A stretch of DNA of 64,000 bases, taken from the NCBI RefSeq assembly GCF_023278565.1, contig NC_064675.1, positions 7,812,001 through 7,876,000 on the forward strand, in the 5' to 3' direction. The DNA is from Colletotrichum lupini. Lineage: Eukaryota; Ascomycota; Sordariomycetes; Glomerellales; Glomerellaceae. The position numbers were made by a program, and so were the translations under genes. Below, piece after piece: positions 49,401 to 63,850 of the stretch; position 1 is the stretch's first letter, and every line of letters begins with the position of its first letter. The notes beneath the pieces were generated by a model. It had not been told where the DNA came from, did not search any database, and was given only the letters and a program-made list of their open reading frames with translations.

Positions 49401-52400
49401 AACCCTAACGTAACGAGGGCTTTTACTTCTTTTTACGTAGTCCTAAACTTAATTATATATAAATACTAAAAAGTCTCTTAATAAGAAAGGTAATTTTATT
49501 TAAAATTAGTTTATATAAAAGACTCTCTTAGCCTTTAGATAATACCTAGAGTAGTTTTAAAAAAGACGGCTTTTTAAATAAACGTAATATTTTTTAAAAT
49601 ATTAGACTTAAAAATAAGCTAGAATATAGTTTTTTATATATTATAAAAAAAGCTTTTAAAAGAGAAATACGAGATCTGCGCGGCTTATTAATAATCTAGC
49701 TTAATAAGGGTCTTTTTTAATCGTATTTTTATAATAAATATTTTAAAAACTAATAAATTAGTAAACCGCTAAAAAAGCTCTATAAGAGACGTTAAAAAGA
49801 AATACTACGGGCTAAGAGAGATAATTTTGTAAATAGGAAAGGCGGTCTAGGGCTAATATAAGACTATTTCGGTAACCGAGCTCTAATAGCTAGCTTATAC
49901 TAAGTACTTAGAATATAAAAACTAAAAGTTAATAAGGCTAAGTACGGCTCGCGGATCCCCCGTACTTATACTTAGCTTATTTTTAGGCCTCTCGTCGGGC
50001 TCTTAGTTAATAAATATTTTATTTTAAAATAAATCGTTTTTAAAGGCCTTATTACGAGGTATTTTATTTTTATTAATCTTATTTTAGGGTATATTATTAT
50101 TTAATATCTTATTACTAAGGCTCTCGTCGTCCGAGCTATTAATAATAAGTATAGGACTTTCTATAATACTTACTCGTAAAAAAGCACGTTTTTTTTTTAT
50201 TAGTTAATAAGGGGACTCTTTTACTATAATATACTACTACGAGAATAATAAACGTAGTCTTAAGTTTAAGCAAAGACTTATTCGTCCCGGATCTATATTA
50301 TCTCTCGAAGTATATTAAAGATTTACTATAATAAGGTCTTATAAATCCTTAATAATTAAAAAAAGTATCGGTTCTAAACGATCTATATAGCCCGTCTATT
50401 AAAGGACTTCCGTAATAAGAAGTTTTATTTATATAATAAGTATATTTACTAATTAACTATTTTATTTTATTTTAAAAAATAAATAAAGTTATATAAAAAT
50501 AGTTATTAAATATAAATAGGACGGAACTTATATTACCGAGTTTAAGAAAGTAAAAAAAAGTAACGAAATTAAACTAAGAACTCGGGATATCTTAAGTATA
50601 TTTAGGAAATCGATAATATAGTATTTTATAAAGTATACGAAGTAGTATAGGAGCATATACCTCTCTTTTTAATCTCATAAACCTCTTTTTTAATTTTATA
50701 AAAACAGGGCCTACGGAGTACTTTTACTAAACGTACGATTTATATTTTAAAGATTAAGTACTAGGCCTTAGAAACGGGTCCGGGGCCCTATTAAAAGTAG
50801 AGTTATAATAAATAGGGTCCTGCGTCCTTAATAAGGGCGATATAGAGCATAGGCTACGCTACTTAACGGTTTAAAAAAGAGTAAAAACTATAGTTCGACT
50901 ATATAAAGGCTACGTTAAATAAAATAAATAAGGGGCACGTTTCCTATCGTCTTTTTATTATTATTATAATCTCTACTATCCTATCCTTAAGACCTAATAA
51001 TATAATCGGGGTCCGTAAAATAATAATATATAATTAAGTACCGGCCCCGGAATTAAAGTAGTAAATACGGAAATAAATCCCTAACCGGGCCCATAGCTTT
51101 TTTAATAAAAATAACCTACCTCTAAATAAGAACGCGACTACTAAATAGAATAAAAACGTATTTACTTATTATAATTTAGTCCCTACGCGACCATAATAAT
51201 ATTTACTTAATAATAAATATCGAGGAATTTAATTAATAACTAATAAAGGCCCGGCTCGATCCCGCGTTATACTATACTCCGGATATTTTTATAAAACTAT
51301 AGCTTTAAATTTTTAATTAAAATAATATATAATAAAGTTAAGACTCTTATTAACCTAAAGAATTTAAATATACCCTCCGCTAATAACCTATAATATAAAT
51401 ATATTAATAACTATAAGTATTATATATAGAGCCCTCTTAAGCCCCGACGCCGTATAAACTATTAAAAAAAACCGCGAGGTAACTAAGACTACCCCGAATT
51501 AATATATAAATATATAACTAGCCTCTACCGAACTATTAGAAAAACGACGATAACGCCTCCTTAATAACTTATATAAAAAAAACGAGGGGCTATTAAATAT
51601 AAAAATAAAAAATAATTTTAGGTAGACGTTTTTTAAACTTATTATAAGCTAAGCACAGTCCCCCGTTATAAAACTATTAGCGTATTAACTAAAAAGAAAT
51701 ACCGGTTTAATTACGAAGTTAATATACTAAAACCTCGAACTTATTATAAAAAGCTATATAAATAATACGAGGCTAAAAGTAATAATATAAATACTAAAAA
51801 CGCTTAACGGGCTTTAGTAATAAATAAGTAATATAAATAACGTCTCTACGCTACGCATAGCGGAGTACTTAAATTCCCTTATTTAATTAAAGAAAAAGGC
51901 TAATAATAAACTAAACGTCGTACTCTAAGAAGAGGATTATTATTTTATTAGTAATCTCTCATTTTATCGTATTTTTAAAAGTAACGTATAAGGCCGCTTT
52001 TATAAGCTAATTATAAAATACGACGTAGCTAGCGTATATAAATAAAATAGTAGCGCTTATCAAGTTGATAAGCTAATAAAAAAGCTCTAAAAGTCGAGCC
52101 TAGATAACCTAGCCTCTTTTATATATAATTAGAATAAAGTAATAAATACTACTATCTATATAAGTACGTTATAGGGCTAGTTATAGGTATATTAAAAATA
52201 ATACGACTTATAAAAAAAGTAATAGTAGCTAAAAGAGCTAAGCTAGAGCGCTAGCCCTAGGCATATTAAGCTATTTAAGTTTTTTAAGTCGTAAAATATT
52301 AAAATAAAATATAAAAAAACGTTAAATAGCTACCTCGCTAACTTCTTTATAATAAAGCTAAACCTCCTAAGTAATATAAAGTTCGGTAATACTGTTTATT

Positions 52401-53821
52401 AGTTTATAGTAGTTAGGACTCTTATTAACGTCTTTAAATAAGGTATCTTCGCCTTCTTATTTAAAGGACTTAATGCTTAATATAAGACTTTTAAGAGCGG
52501 AGGTAAGTTTAGTTTTAAAAAACTTAAACTTAAAGTTATGTATTAGTTTATAGCTAGGTAAATACCGAGTTTACGAGAGCTTTATAATATAATAAAAATA
52601 AGTATTATTAAAAACGTAATAAAGGGCTAACTAATCGAAATAACGAGGGTAATATACGATATATAAAAGGGGAAAAGCTGCGAATACGTATTAGGCTTAT
52701 TTTTTATAAACTTTATAATATTAAAAGTTCGGAGAGGTAATTATAATAAAGTACTAAGTAACGAAAGCGGGGACGGGGCCTAACCTAGCTATATTAGCTA
52801 GCTATAGTAATTTATTAATATTAATATAAAGTTATCTAGTTAACTATTCATATTTATATAACTACCGGCTATATATATACTTAGGGTAAAAGATATTCTT
52901 TATAAATACTTTATTAAAAATCTAGTTAGTAACGGAACGGGTTATTTTTTAATTAGTATAGTTTATATTAGTACTTTAACTTATTAACGTTAAACTCTTA
53001 TCCTTCTTACGTTAATAACTTAGTTACTTATTCGCTATTTTCCGATTTAATATTTATAAACCTATTACTAATTTTAAATGACTCGTCGTTATTAATAGTT
53101 ATTTCTTAAGCAAGCTTAGTAGCTTTTTTAATAGCTTATTAGAAATAAGAGTATTAATATACGAGTATACCTATTTATATAAAAGCCGGCTTATTAATAA
53201 AAAACAAATCCTTAATCTTCTTATTATTATAGTCCGCGTTTATTAAGTTAATAATAATATTAACAAAGCTATTCTAAATAAGTAGATAATATTAAAGTAG
53301 TTATTTACTTAGTTATACTATCTATATAGCTACTATACGACGTACTACGGTAACCTCTCTAATATTAGTCTCCTCAATCTCCTTTTTTTTTTTAGCTTAG
53401 GCCGCGTTAATAACATTGATCTACTCTTATAACGAGCGCTCGGGAATAATCTACTCTTATAATAATAGCTAGGGACTAGTAAATATAGCGATTATATATA
53501 ACAAAGCGCGGGGTAGTTAGTAATAGAGTATATTTAGTTAAAGTATTTATTTAAAATATTTATTATAATAATATTATAGAGTAGTAATATAAAAAGTAGT
53601 AAGTTTTAGTAATATAAATAGAGTATTAAATTAAAGTCGGGAAGTAGGTAGTCGCTACATACCCGAAGGAATATATTATAAAATAAAATAAAAAAAGGAG
53701 TTACTTAAAGTCGTTTTCTTTTATATTTACTTAGCGGTCGTATATTTTCTTAATAAAGTCGAGTCCGGACTTTAGAATATTTACTTATAAGCGCTTAGGG
53801 TATTTACTAATACTTATAAAA

Positions 53822-53985
53822 CAATCGTTTTTTATAAAATAATCGTTTCTATTTAGTTAATATTTTAAAAAGATAATCGTTTCTTATAAGATAATCGTTT
53901 CTATCTAGTTAATATTCTAAAAAAGATAGTTATTTTTTATAAAATAATCGTTTCTATTTAGTTAATATTTTAAAATAATAGCTAA
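53822..53985. repeat. 52-bp tandem repeat, three copies
   Basis: AATCGTTTTTTATAAAATAA and its variants recur at 53823, 53875 and 53928, each followed by TCGTTTCTATTTAGTTAATA. The third copy has AGTTAT in place of AATCGT. Confidence 0.8.
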
Positions 53986-54131
53986 CGTTTTTTATACTCC
54001 CCTTAATCCTTTTAGTAATAAAGTGCTAATTTAAATAGTTTTTAATACTTTACTTAATCTATTTATTTAGTTAAAATATAACGTTCCCCGTCCTTACTTA
54101 ATATTACTAAGAAACGCGCCTTAGCTCGATA

Positions 54132-54180
54132 ATAACTTAGTAATAGTAACTTAGTAATAATAACTTAGTAATAGTAACTC
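54132..54180. repeat. 14-bp tandem repeat, three to four copies
   Basis: TAACTTAGTAATAG or TAACTTAGTAATAA is repeated head to tail three times, with a partial fourth ending in TAACTCGG. Confidence 0.75.
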
Positions 54181-57100
54181 GGTTTTTATTTTAGTTATAA
54201 ACTTACTAAAGCCGGTTATCTACTTCTACTTTATAATAATTAAATAAATTCTTTACTCGTCGTATATATATCCGTCGTTCTTACTAAACTTTTATAATAC
54301 CGTAGTAGTTAATAATATAAGCTATATCGTTATAGAACGTATTTAATACTAAATAATAAAGCTATTTTGAAAAGCTTAAAAAGAAGTCGGTATAAAAAGT
54401 AAGTCGGATATATAATTATATAATATTAGGACTAGGTACGACTTATTATAAGAGGTCGAGGCTTTAAGTTACTTTTTATATCTTCATTAGTTAAAGAGGT
54501 ATAAGTATAAGGTCCTAAGAGCGAGATAGTAATAAGCTACGTAATATACTAAGATTATAAAATCGTATATAACCCTATTTTATACTAATATTTATAACTA
54601 AGACTACTTAATTTAAAAAAGAAATTAGGGTAGATAATAGAGTATTATTAAACTTTAAAAGTTTAAGTAATAATTTATGCTTTTAATTAAAAAGCTCCGT
54701 AGCTCTAGGTTATTTTTCGTAACTTAGAGCCGTAGGTATAAGTTCTTTATAAAAGTTAATATAAATAAAAGCTAAATACGTAATACGCGAGCCCTCTTAT
54801 ATTTAGGGTTAAGCGAACTTAATAGGTCTTTATAATATTAAAAGACTAATAAAAATAGTTCTTAGATATACTACCGAACGGTTAGTAATATTAATTAATA
54901 TTTTTAAAAAATAATCTAAGTATAGTTTACTATATTCCTTATTAACCTTAGGCCCTAAAACTAAGCCCGACCCTCGGCTAAGAATACGAAAGTAAGTAGT
55001 ATTTAGTTATTAATAAATAACGGGGCCGGGTTTAAAATTTACGTAATTATCCTTTTTATTAAGGTTTTAAAGCTATATAGCGAATATTATTTTATTATAT
55101 TTATTATATAGTAGTAGCGGGGATAAGTTATTTTAGTATTAGGGTCGTGGGCTTATAACTATCGATTTTTAAAAGTAAAGTAAAGTTATTTTATAAGAAA
55201 GGCTAAGGGAAGAAGGTCTCTTACCGTAGCCGTAAGGATATATTAACTATATATTTCATACGTATTAATACTAAGGATTTATAAATTAAAAATACGGCTA
55301 CTATATAAGTCTTTACTAAATACTAACTTAAAAAGAGAGGGGAGCCTTAGTAAAGAGCCCTGCTCTATAATAATAAAGTAATTAAGTAAGTAAAAACCGG
55401 GTTTCTTAATATATAAAGGGGAGAGGGCGTTATTACGTTTAGGGTTAAGAATTTTTAATATAAAAATAAAAAAAGCTAATTTTTAATATGCTTATTACTT
55501 ACTACGCCTACTCCTATAACTAAAAGCTTATTACTACTCTATAAAGATTCCTAGCTTAAAAAAAATACTATTTAACTTAAATCTAATTAACGACGTACTT
55601 AATAGTATCGATTTCTGGGCGTATTAAGGTAACTTTAGTAACGATAGCGACGATCCTTTTAACGAACCTAGTATAAAAACTAAAGAGACCGAGGCTATTA
55701 AAGTAAGTAACTTTAACGCGTATAAAAGTAATAGCTCTTTTATTAATATAAAAAACGGCTTATTATTGGTTATTAGTTTTAAATACCTCCGTTACTTAAA
55801 TTTTAATATTAACTATCGTGCTGTTTTATGATAAGTTTAAAACCCCGTTATTAATAATTACGACTGTTTAATATAAAAGATCGTTTATATTACGAGGCTC
55901 GGACTAGTTACTTATACTTCTTATGGTTATTAAGTATTTAATAACGGCCTAAATAAAGGTTAAGGCCTTATGGACTTTATAATAATAACTAAGGATATTA
56001 TAAAGCGTTATAAATCTAAGAGGTTCTTAGGACTATATTAATAAGACCTAATTAATAATTTAAACTTTTTTAAAAATAAGCGGACTAACGTTATTTTTTA
56101 AGTTGATTTTAAAAACCTCGCGTGCGGCTTAAATACGTTTAATAAATACCGCTCCGTTAACTTAAAAAACGATAATTAATATAACGTCGACTTTTCTTAA
56201 ATTAAATTCGATATAAATAGCTTTATTAACGTCGTCCTATTTATTACCGGCTTTAAATACTTAATTAAATATATACCCGTACCGTAATAAGGTAACATAA
56301 TTACTTCGAACGTTTATATTTAATATAGCGTTTTAATAAATAGTAGGGAGAAGTAAGTAGCCCTATATAAGATCTTATATATTTTTTTTAGGGTAACGTA
56401 AAGACTACTTATTTATCTCTTTTTTTTTAACCTCTATTAAAAGGTCTAAGAGCGTATAAGTACAATAAGCGGGTATATATAGTTTATAAAAAATAAATAT
56501 TACTTTATTTATAATAAGGTCTTTTATCCTATATTATTACGTATTATATTTATTATAAAATAAAAATACGTTCTATTTTTATATAACGACGTAGTTAATA
56601 TAACTAAGCGGTCGAGGGGGGGCTATAAAAATATAAAATAAATAGGTTACTTATTTACGTTTAGTTTCGATATTTCCTTAAACTATTTCCTAAGTCTTAG
56701 GGATTTACTTAATATATATAATTTAAAAGAGCTATCGTTTTATTATAAAATATTCTTTATCCTTAACTAAAAAAATATAAAACTAAAATATAGTAAATAG
56801 CTCTCTATTTTTATTTTTATTAAGTAGTTCTAAGAGAAATAGTTCAACGTTATTAAGAAGAACGACGCTAATATTCTAAATATTATTATACTATAGCTTA
56901 TTAACTTAGGAGCTAAGTAAGTACTAAGCTAAAGGAACTATAACGCCCTAGTTCTCCTTACTTAGAGATATTACTAAAGAAATACTTTACGTTTCTTTTA
57001 TAACTAAGATATTAAATAAATACTCCTTAGTACCCTTAGCTTAAATAAGGCTCCTGCCCCCAAAAATAAGGTCCGAGGTAAGTCGTATTACGAATATTAT

Positions 57101-60100
57101 ATTAACTATTTTTAAAATACTTATAACCTAACTTTGGAGCCCTACGGCGATCTCTTATAATAAGGGCTCTATTATTATTAAAGTTATATTATTAAAAAAG
57201 AGATGATTTTAAACCTAAATAAAAACCCGTATAGTACTAAGGAATTATTATAAAGCGGCTAGAATAATAATAAGCTAAGTAAAATATTTAAAAACGGCCT
57301 AGGTCTTAAGGAGAACCGCAGGGTTATTAATATAAAGCTTAGGATATATAACGAACTTATTTTTAAATATATTAAATATAAAAAGCGTTATATACTTATT
57401 AGCGCGGGGAGTAGTAGTATAGTTCGTAATTAACTTAACGGATCGGGTATATAAATAGGCTATAAATCTAATATAAAGTATTTAGTTAAAAGTCTAAGGC
57501 CGAGTTCTTTACTAAGTATTATAAAAAAAAAAGGCCGTAAAGTCGTACTTTAGTACGTTTTATACCGTACTATTTAAAACGTACTAAGAGTTTATTTAGA
57601 GCGTAATTACTATTTACGTATTTTTTTTAAATCTAATCTCGGTCTCGGCCTAGAGGACTATATTAATAATACTTAAAGCGGCGTTATTATATATTAGCTT
57701 TATTACGCTATTTAAAACGTTTATTAACCTAATTAACCCTAGGTTTTAGGGCGCCCTAAGCTATTTAACTTAAATTAGTAGCCCTCTCGTAGCCTCGGAT
57801 AATAACTAATTAATTAAAAAGGGACTAAGGATATTATTATTAATAAAGCGGTACGGTTTTAAGTTTTTTTTAATTAACTTAGCTAACTAATTTAAGTTAA
57901 GGATTTACGAGAATTTAATAATTAAGCCAAGCCTCCCTAGCTATATTACCTTAATAGGGAAGAGGTTATATAACGAGATTTAAAATTAGCTAAAGACCCT
58001 ATTTAATATACTAAAGGATCTTATATAAAAGTACTAGAGGGATTTAAAAAAGGTTAGTATAATATATAAGCTAAGCTCGTATTTTATATTATGATCGTAT
58101 TATTAATACGCTCTAAATAAGATTTATTTATATACTAATATACTTATTACTTAGTAAGTTAAAATAAAATAAAATAGCGTCCCGTTCGATTTTATATTTT
58201 TAAAAAGTTTTATGGGAGAGTATAGTATTTACTTCGTTTTTATTAAAAATAACCGGACGAGGTATAAGAACTTAAAAAATTTATATTAGTTTACTTAGGG
58301 CGAGCTCTTAAAATAAACGGGCTAAGGGGGTAAGAAAAAAAAGTATTTTAAATTTAGTTTTTATAGTAAGTCTTAGAAAGTCTAATATTAAAATATATTT
58401 AATACTATTTTATTTAAAAAGAGGGCTTATAATTAGTTAGGGAGCCTTATTATACTAAAGTAGTTTAAGGACTATTATAAAGTTAACTTTTTTACGTACT
58501 ACTTAGCTTTTCCTTTTTTTATAAAGGACGGTATTATTAAATTAAAGGACTACTCGTTAATAAAAGCGAGATACTTTCTATATATTAAACTTCGGTTTAT
58601 TAATAAAAGGGGAGTAATACTTTTCTTAAACGGTTAGTATAGAAGGGGATAGTATTATATAATATTAACGGAGGGTTAAGTTTAGAAAAGCGGTTAGGAA
58701 GTATTAAGAGAGTTTAAAAATATTTAGATAGTAATATAGCTTAGGGAGATAGTAAAAGGGTATAGGACTATATAAGCCTAAATACGTTTATTTATTTATT
58801 TATTTACTTAGTTTATACTTTATATAATAGCGCCGTTTTTATAATCTAGTTAATAATTATAAAATTAAGTAAGTAGGATAACTACTAAATTTCGTACTCG
58901 TCGCTCGAGTACGTACGCATTTCGTAATTGAATTATCGTTCTATATTATTATATAATAATAAGAAATACTAAGCCGTAAACGAAATAGACTTAAATATAA
59001 CTTTAGAAAATTATAAGTTTTATTAATATTATATTACTAAGCGGTTGACTAATTATAAACTTAACGTACTTAACTCCCTCCGGGATATTTAATAATAGAA
59101 TATTAATTAATATTAAATAGCTATAGTAATAAAGTTATTATTAGTACTTTTTGCGTAACTCTCTGAATTATATAAAGTCGCTTTATATTATATAATTATA
59201 GTAGCTAGCTAATCTAAGACTTACTTAGTATAGCTTTATTTAGTACTTAAGATAATTCAATATTATATAGCCACGGTAGCTAAGTAATATCTTACTAACT
59301 ACTTAAAAAAGCTACTTACTTAACTTAGATTAGTAAAAAGGACTTAGTATAAATAGGGCGATCTTATATTTATAATATATAAAAATATAAATAATATTAA
59401 GGGGATCGTAGCATTTTATAATCGGTTTAAAATATAAAATTAAGCTTACTTATCTCTAAGGGTAGGATAGGGGCTATAATTAAAGATACTAATTAGTTAA
59501 CTTAAAGAGATCCGTACTAATATTTAGTTTATAAAAACGACTCCTACCTTATTATATAATATAAGATTTACTATTCTCGTATTATAATTTACTATATTCG
59601 CTATAATAGTAACTATTTTATAAGAATAAAAAAATAAAATAGTAATAAATAGCCTCTTAATAAGTCTTAACTATTAGTCGCTACCCCCAGATTCTTCTTA
59701 ATAAAGCTACGGTTCGAATATTATATCGTAATAAAAAAGGCTATAATAAAATAAGTAGCTAAGCTACGGTCTTAAGGATATAATTAACTAAATTAAAAAG
59801 AACTATTTTAAGTTAAGCTCGAAACGACTAGCCGAGAATAAGGAGCGTTATATAATAAGTATTTTATTACTTATTAAAATATTAGCGCGTACTAGGGTTT
59901 TATAAAAATATATTAATAACGCCCCGCGAGGTTTATATTCTTATACTTATTTATTAATATTTTTATAATAAAGGAGATATTAGTTAAAAAGTACGAAAAT
60001 ACGTTAATAATAAACCTTTTATAGTTGTAATCGTAGTCGTAATTAGAAAAGCTAGATTCGTTTACTTAAACTAGACCGGGTACTCTAATAATACTCCGTA

Positions 60101-63100
60101 ATTAGTAATAATAAAAGGAGTTTACTATATTATTATATTAAAACTAACGAAGCCCCGCCGTATCTCGAGGTTATAAGTAATAAGAGAGTATAATAAGTAC
60201 TTCTTAGTACTTAGACGTATTAATAAAAACGTTAGGGGCCGTTATTTATATAGTAAAGTCTAAGGATATGAGTTATTAAAGTATACGGGCTTAGTTATAT
60301 AATAATACTTAAAAAAGCGGAGGACTTTAAAAAAGTAATAAAATAAGCGAGTTATGTAAAAAAAAGCTTACGTTTAAATTACTTAAAAAATAGAAAAATA
60401 AGAAGAATTCGGCGGGGACGAGGGACGAGATACGAAAATACTAAAATAAGTTTACTTTAATTAACCCGAATTCGAACCCTAGCCTAGCTAAAAAAGACTT
60501 TTATTAAATTAGAGACTTACTATTTTATTAAATATTTAGTAGTTTTATAAAAAAGAGGTTATACGAGTTATTAATAAAATATTACAACGTTATTAATAAA
60601 GAGGCCTATAACTACTAAGCGAGGATAAAGGATTTTATAAATAACTTTAGAAATTAGTATAAAGAGGAGCTTACTAAGTTTATTAAGGCCTAGGGTAGGG
60701 TTAATAAAGAATCCCCCGGTTTATAAATAAAAACTAAACGGTTACGTTTATATATAAAAAAGTAAGAGGTTTAATAATAATAATAGGGTTTTAAAACTCT
60801 TTATTAAAGCGATTTAAAAAAAGCGGCGGCTATAAAAGCCTTACTAATTAAATAGAATATCGAGCTTAAATAGGGATAAAATATCAATATAAGTCTCTAA
60901 AAATACCTTACCTAAGGTCTAGGGCTAAAAGGGAAGAGTAAGGAGTTTATATATATTATTTATAAATATACGATCTTCGGGATCTTAGTAATTAAGCTAA
61001 GTATAGGCGTTTTAGTTTTTTTACTAAGCGATATTAAGGTATAATAAAAAGGTTTTAAAAAGAAAAAGAATAAGAACGGTATAAAGAAACTATTAAAAAA
61101 AGAGCGTATAAAAACCGTTTTAGATTTATTAATAAACCGGGTGCCTAAGTTATTAAGGATATATACCGCTACCGAGGCTAGTATTATTTAAAGTCTTTTA
61201 AAAAATAGAAGTATTAAAATTATAAAAGCCTTAAGTATAGTAAAAAAGGGAAGATAAAAAAGGGAGGTCCTTAGTCTACTTTTAATTAAGTATATTAACT
61301 AGCTTATTAAGAATAAAGAACGCCGCGAGAATAATTTAGAAAATAGTTTTAAAAACGCTCCTTCCCCCTTATTACTACGGCGAGGCCCTTTTTTTAAACC
61401 GATATTACTATATACTTTTAATTACTTACGGGGTTCGTTATTATACTTAATAATATACTAGTTATAGGTTAATAGCGGCCGTTACTTACTTTTTAATAAG
61501 ACTACGCCTTAAGTTTATTTTTTATTTTAATAATTATTAAAGCCTCGCCGTACCGTAACATACTATTACTAAGAGGAGGTTATATTCGTAATATTTACTT
61601 CTTATTATAATACTATTATATAACCTAAACGAGAACTAAAAATACTTTAATATTTAAATACTATGCGCAGCCGCTATTTAAATAGCTAGGAATTCCGCTT
61701 TATAATAAGATATTAGCTAACTCTTAATACTAATACTAGAATAATAAAGGCCCGCTACTTAGAGCAAATCTAAGTATTTAATATATTTATATTAAATAGC
61801 TTCTTAATTATAATATACCCGTATATATCTCTAAGTACTTAGATCTTATTAATCTAATCTATACCTAATAGCTCCTTTATTAATACCGTATTTATTGCCT
61901 TATTAAAGGAGTCTCGCTCCTTAGCCTTAAAGAGGCTATTAGTATTAAGCAAGCCGCTAGCCCAGATCGGGTTAATTATTTAAAATAGTATAAGCGCGTT
62001 TAAAACGCCCTAGCTTTTTATAATATAATTAAAATAATACGAGCGGCTCGATATATTAATACTAAGCGCTATTAAATAGCTAAAAAGGCCGCTGTTAACC
62101 TTTTTTAATATTTAAAAAACGGTATTAAGTACTTCTTGATTAGAGTATAGTACTAAGGAGCGGTTACTTAAAGTACTATTAGCTAGGGTATCGACTTCGA
62201 AAAAAGTAAAAGTAAATAAGAGAGATATTATTAACTTACTTACTCTTAGTTATATTTAAAAATATAAGTCCTCCTTAATTAAATACGTTTATTAGCGCCT
62301 TTAGTATTATTATATTTTTAGCCTTAACTAAGTATTATTTTAAGTTAAAGCTAAGGGTATTTTAAACGCTTTTTTAAAGACTTTTATAATAATACCGCCT
62401 TAGCGTCTCGTCTCCCTCTTATTAACTAAGTATTTATTAACTAAGGTTTTACCCCGGTCCGTCTTCGCTAGCTCCTCGAGGGTAAATTCGGCTTATAAAA
62501 TCTAAACGAGGATAATTAGTTAATAAATACGTAATACCCTAGTACTCTTAATATCCTTTTTAATTATTATATAAAATAACTTAGTTAGTGGCTAAAACTT
62601 TATAAGTAGTAAAACCTTATTATTATTAATAAAAGTAACGCTAATAAAAAGCTAGCTACTTAGTATATCTTTAATTCGTAAACCCTCCTCTTTTAGCTTA
62701 ATATACTTAAAGATATTCTTAATATTCGCCTTATAGTTATTAATTATAATAAAAAGATAGAACTTAGTATATTTACTAATATTTATAAAATCTAGCTAGA
62801 TAGTTTTAGCGTTCCTAAACTTCTAAAGGGGTAGCTTAGTATCCTTAAGCTTATTTTAGAAGTCGTTATTAATAACCTCTAATATATTATTATTTTAATA
62901 AACTACGACGTTAGTAACTTCTTAACTTACGGTTCTTAACTTCGCTAAGCCCTTATTTTTAATACTCGCATATACTAAGCCCTTATTTTTAATATTTAAA
63001 TAAGCCTAAGTATTAACGTACTTATTTTTAAGCGGGTTTTAATAATTAATAGTTATAATAAGAGAAGATTAAGGGCTAGCTATAAAAGTACTATTATTAT

Positions 63101-63630
63101 CTCCGGGGCTACTAGCTTCGCTATTATTTAGCTTATTATCGCCTTTTTTTTTAGTTCTAGAGCGGGTAGTTATATTAAAAGAGCTCTAGCTAAAGGAAAA
63201 AAGCTTACTTATTTATAAGAGTTAATAAGTAATACTATTTATATAAATATGCCGTATAGCTTACGAGCTATGTAAAAGTTAAGATTAGCTAATTAGTACC
63301 TCTTTGCGGGCTATTACTTATTGATACCGTTATAACTACGCTTTTTATAATAAGAAAAGGGTATAGTACTAAATATTAGGGCCTCGGGGTTAATTTTAAA
63401 AAGGATCTAACGCTTAATAACTTTTATAAGCGTATCTTAAGTTAACTCGTTATAACGTTCTATAAGTTCTTTAATAAACTCTAAGGTAAGTTATAAAATA
63501 ATTATATTAATAAGGTGCTTTAGTATTTAAAAAACGCGAGATTTTAAACTATATTAATACTCTTTTTAAAGTTATTAAAGACCTCGATTTTATTTATATT
63601 ATGGGATAAGACTAAGTAGTAGGAATAAAA

Positions 63631-63850
63631 GTAAGTTATATAAATAATAATACGCCGCGAGGAAGAGATTAAGTTATAAAAAAGAGGTTAAGTATAAAAA
63701 TAAAATTAAGTTATAAGAACCGGAGTACGTAATAAAAATAAAAATAAATTATGCAAATAAGAATACGCCGCAAAAAAGAAGTTAAGTTATAAAAATAAAA
63801 GTAATCCGTAAGAATCGGGGTAAATTATAAAAATAAAAGTACGGCGCGGG
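63631..63850. repeat. About 113-bp degenerate tandem duplication
   Basis: AATACGCCGC, a purine run and TTAAGTTATAAAAA occur near 63649 and again near 63762, with similar AAATAAA-rich flanks. Two copies are visible; further degenerate ones may extend towards the window end. Confidence 0.6.

Noticed and set aside
59700..59730. GGTTCGAAT resembling a tRNA B box
   Set aside because: No A box, acceptor stem or cloverleaf could be formed around it.
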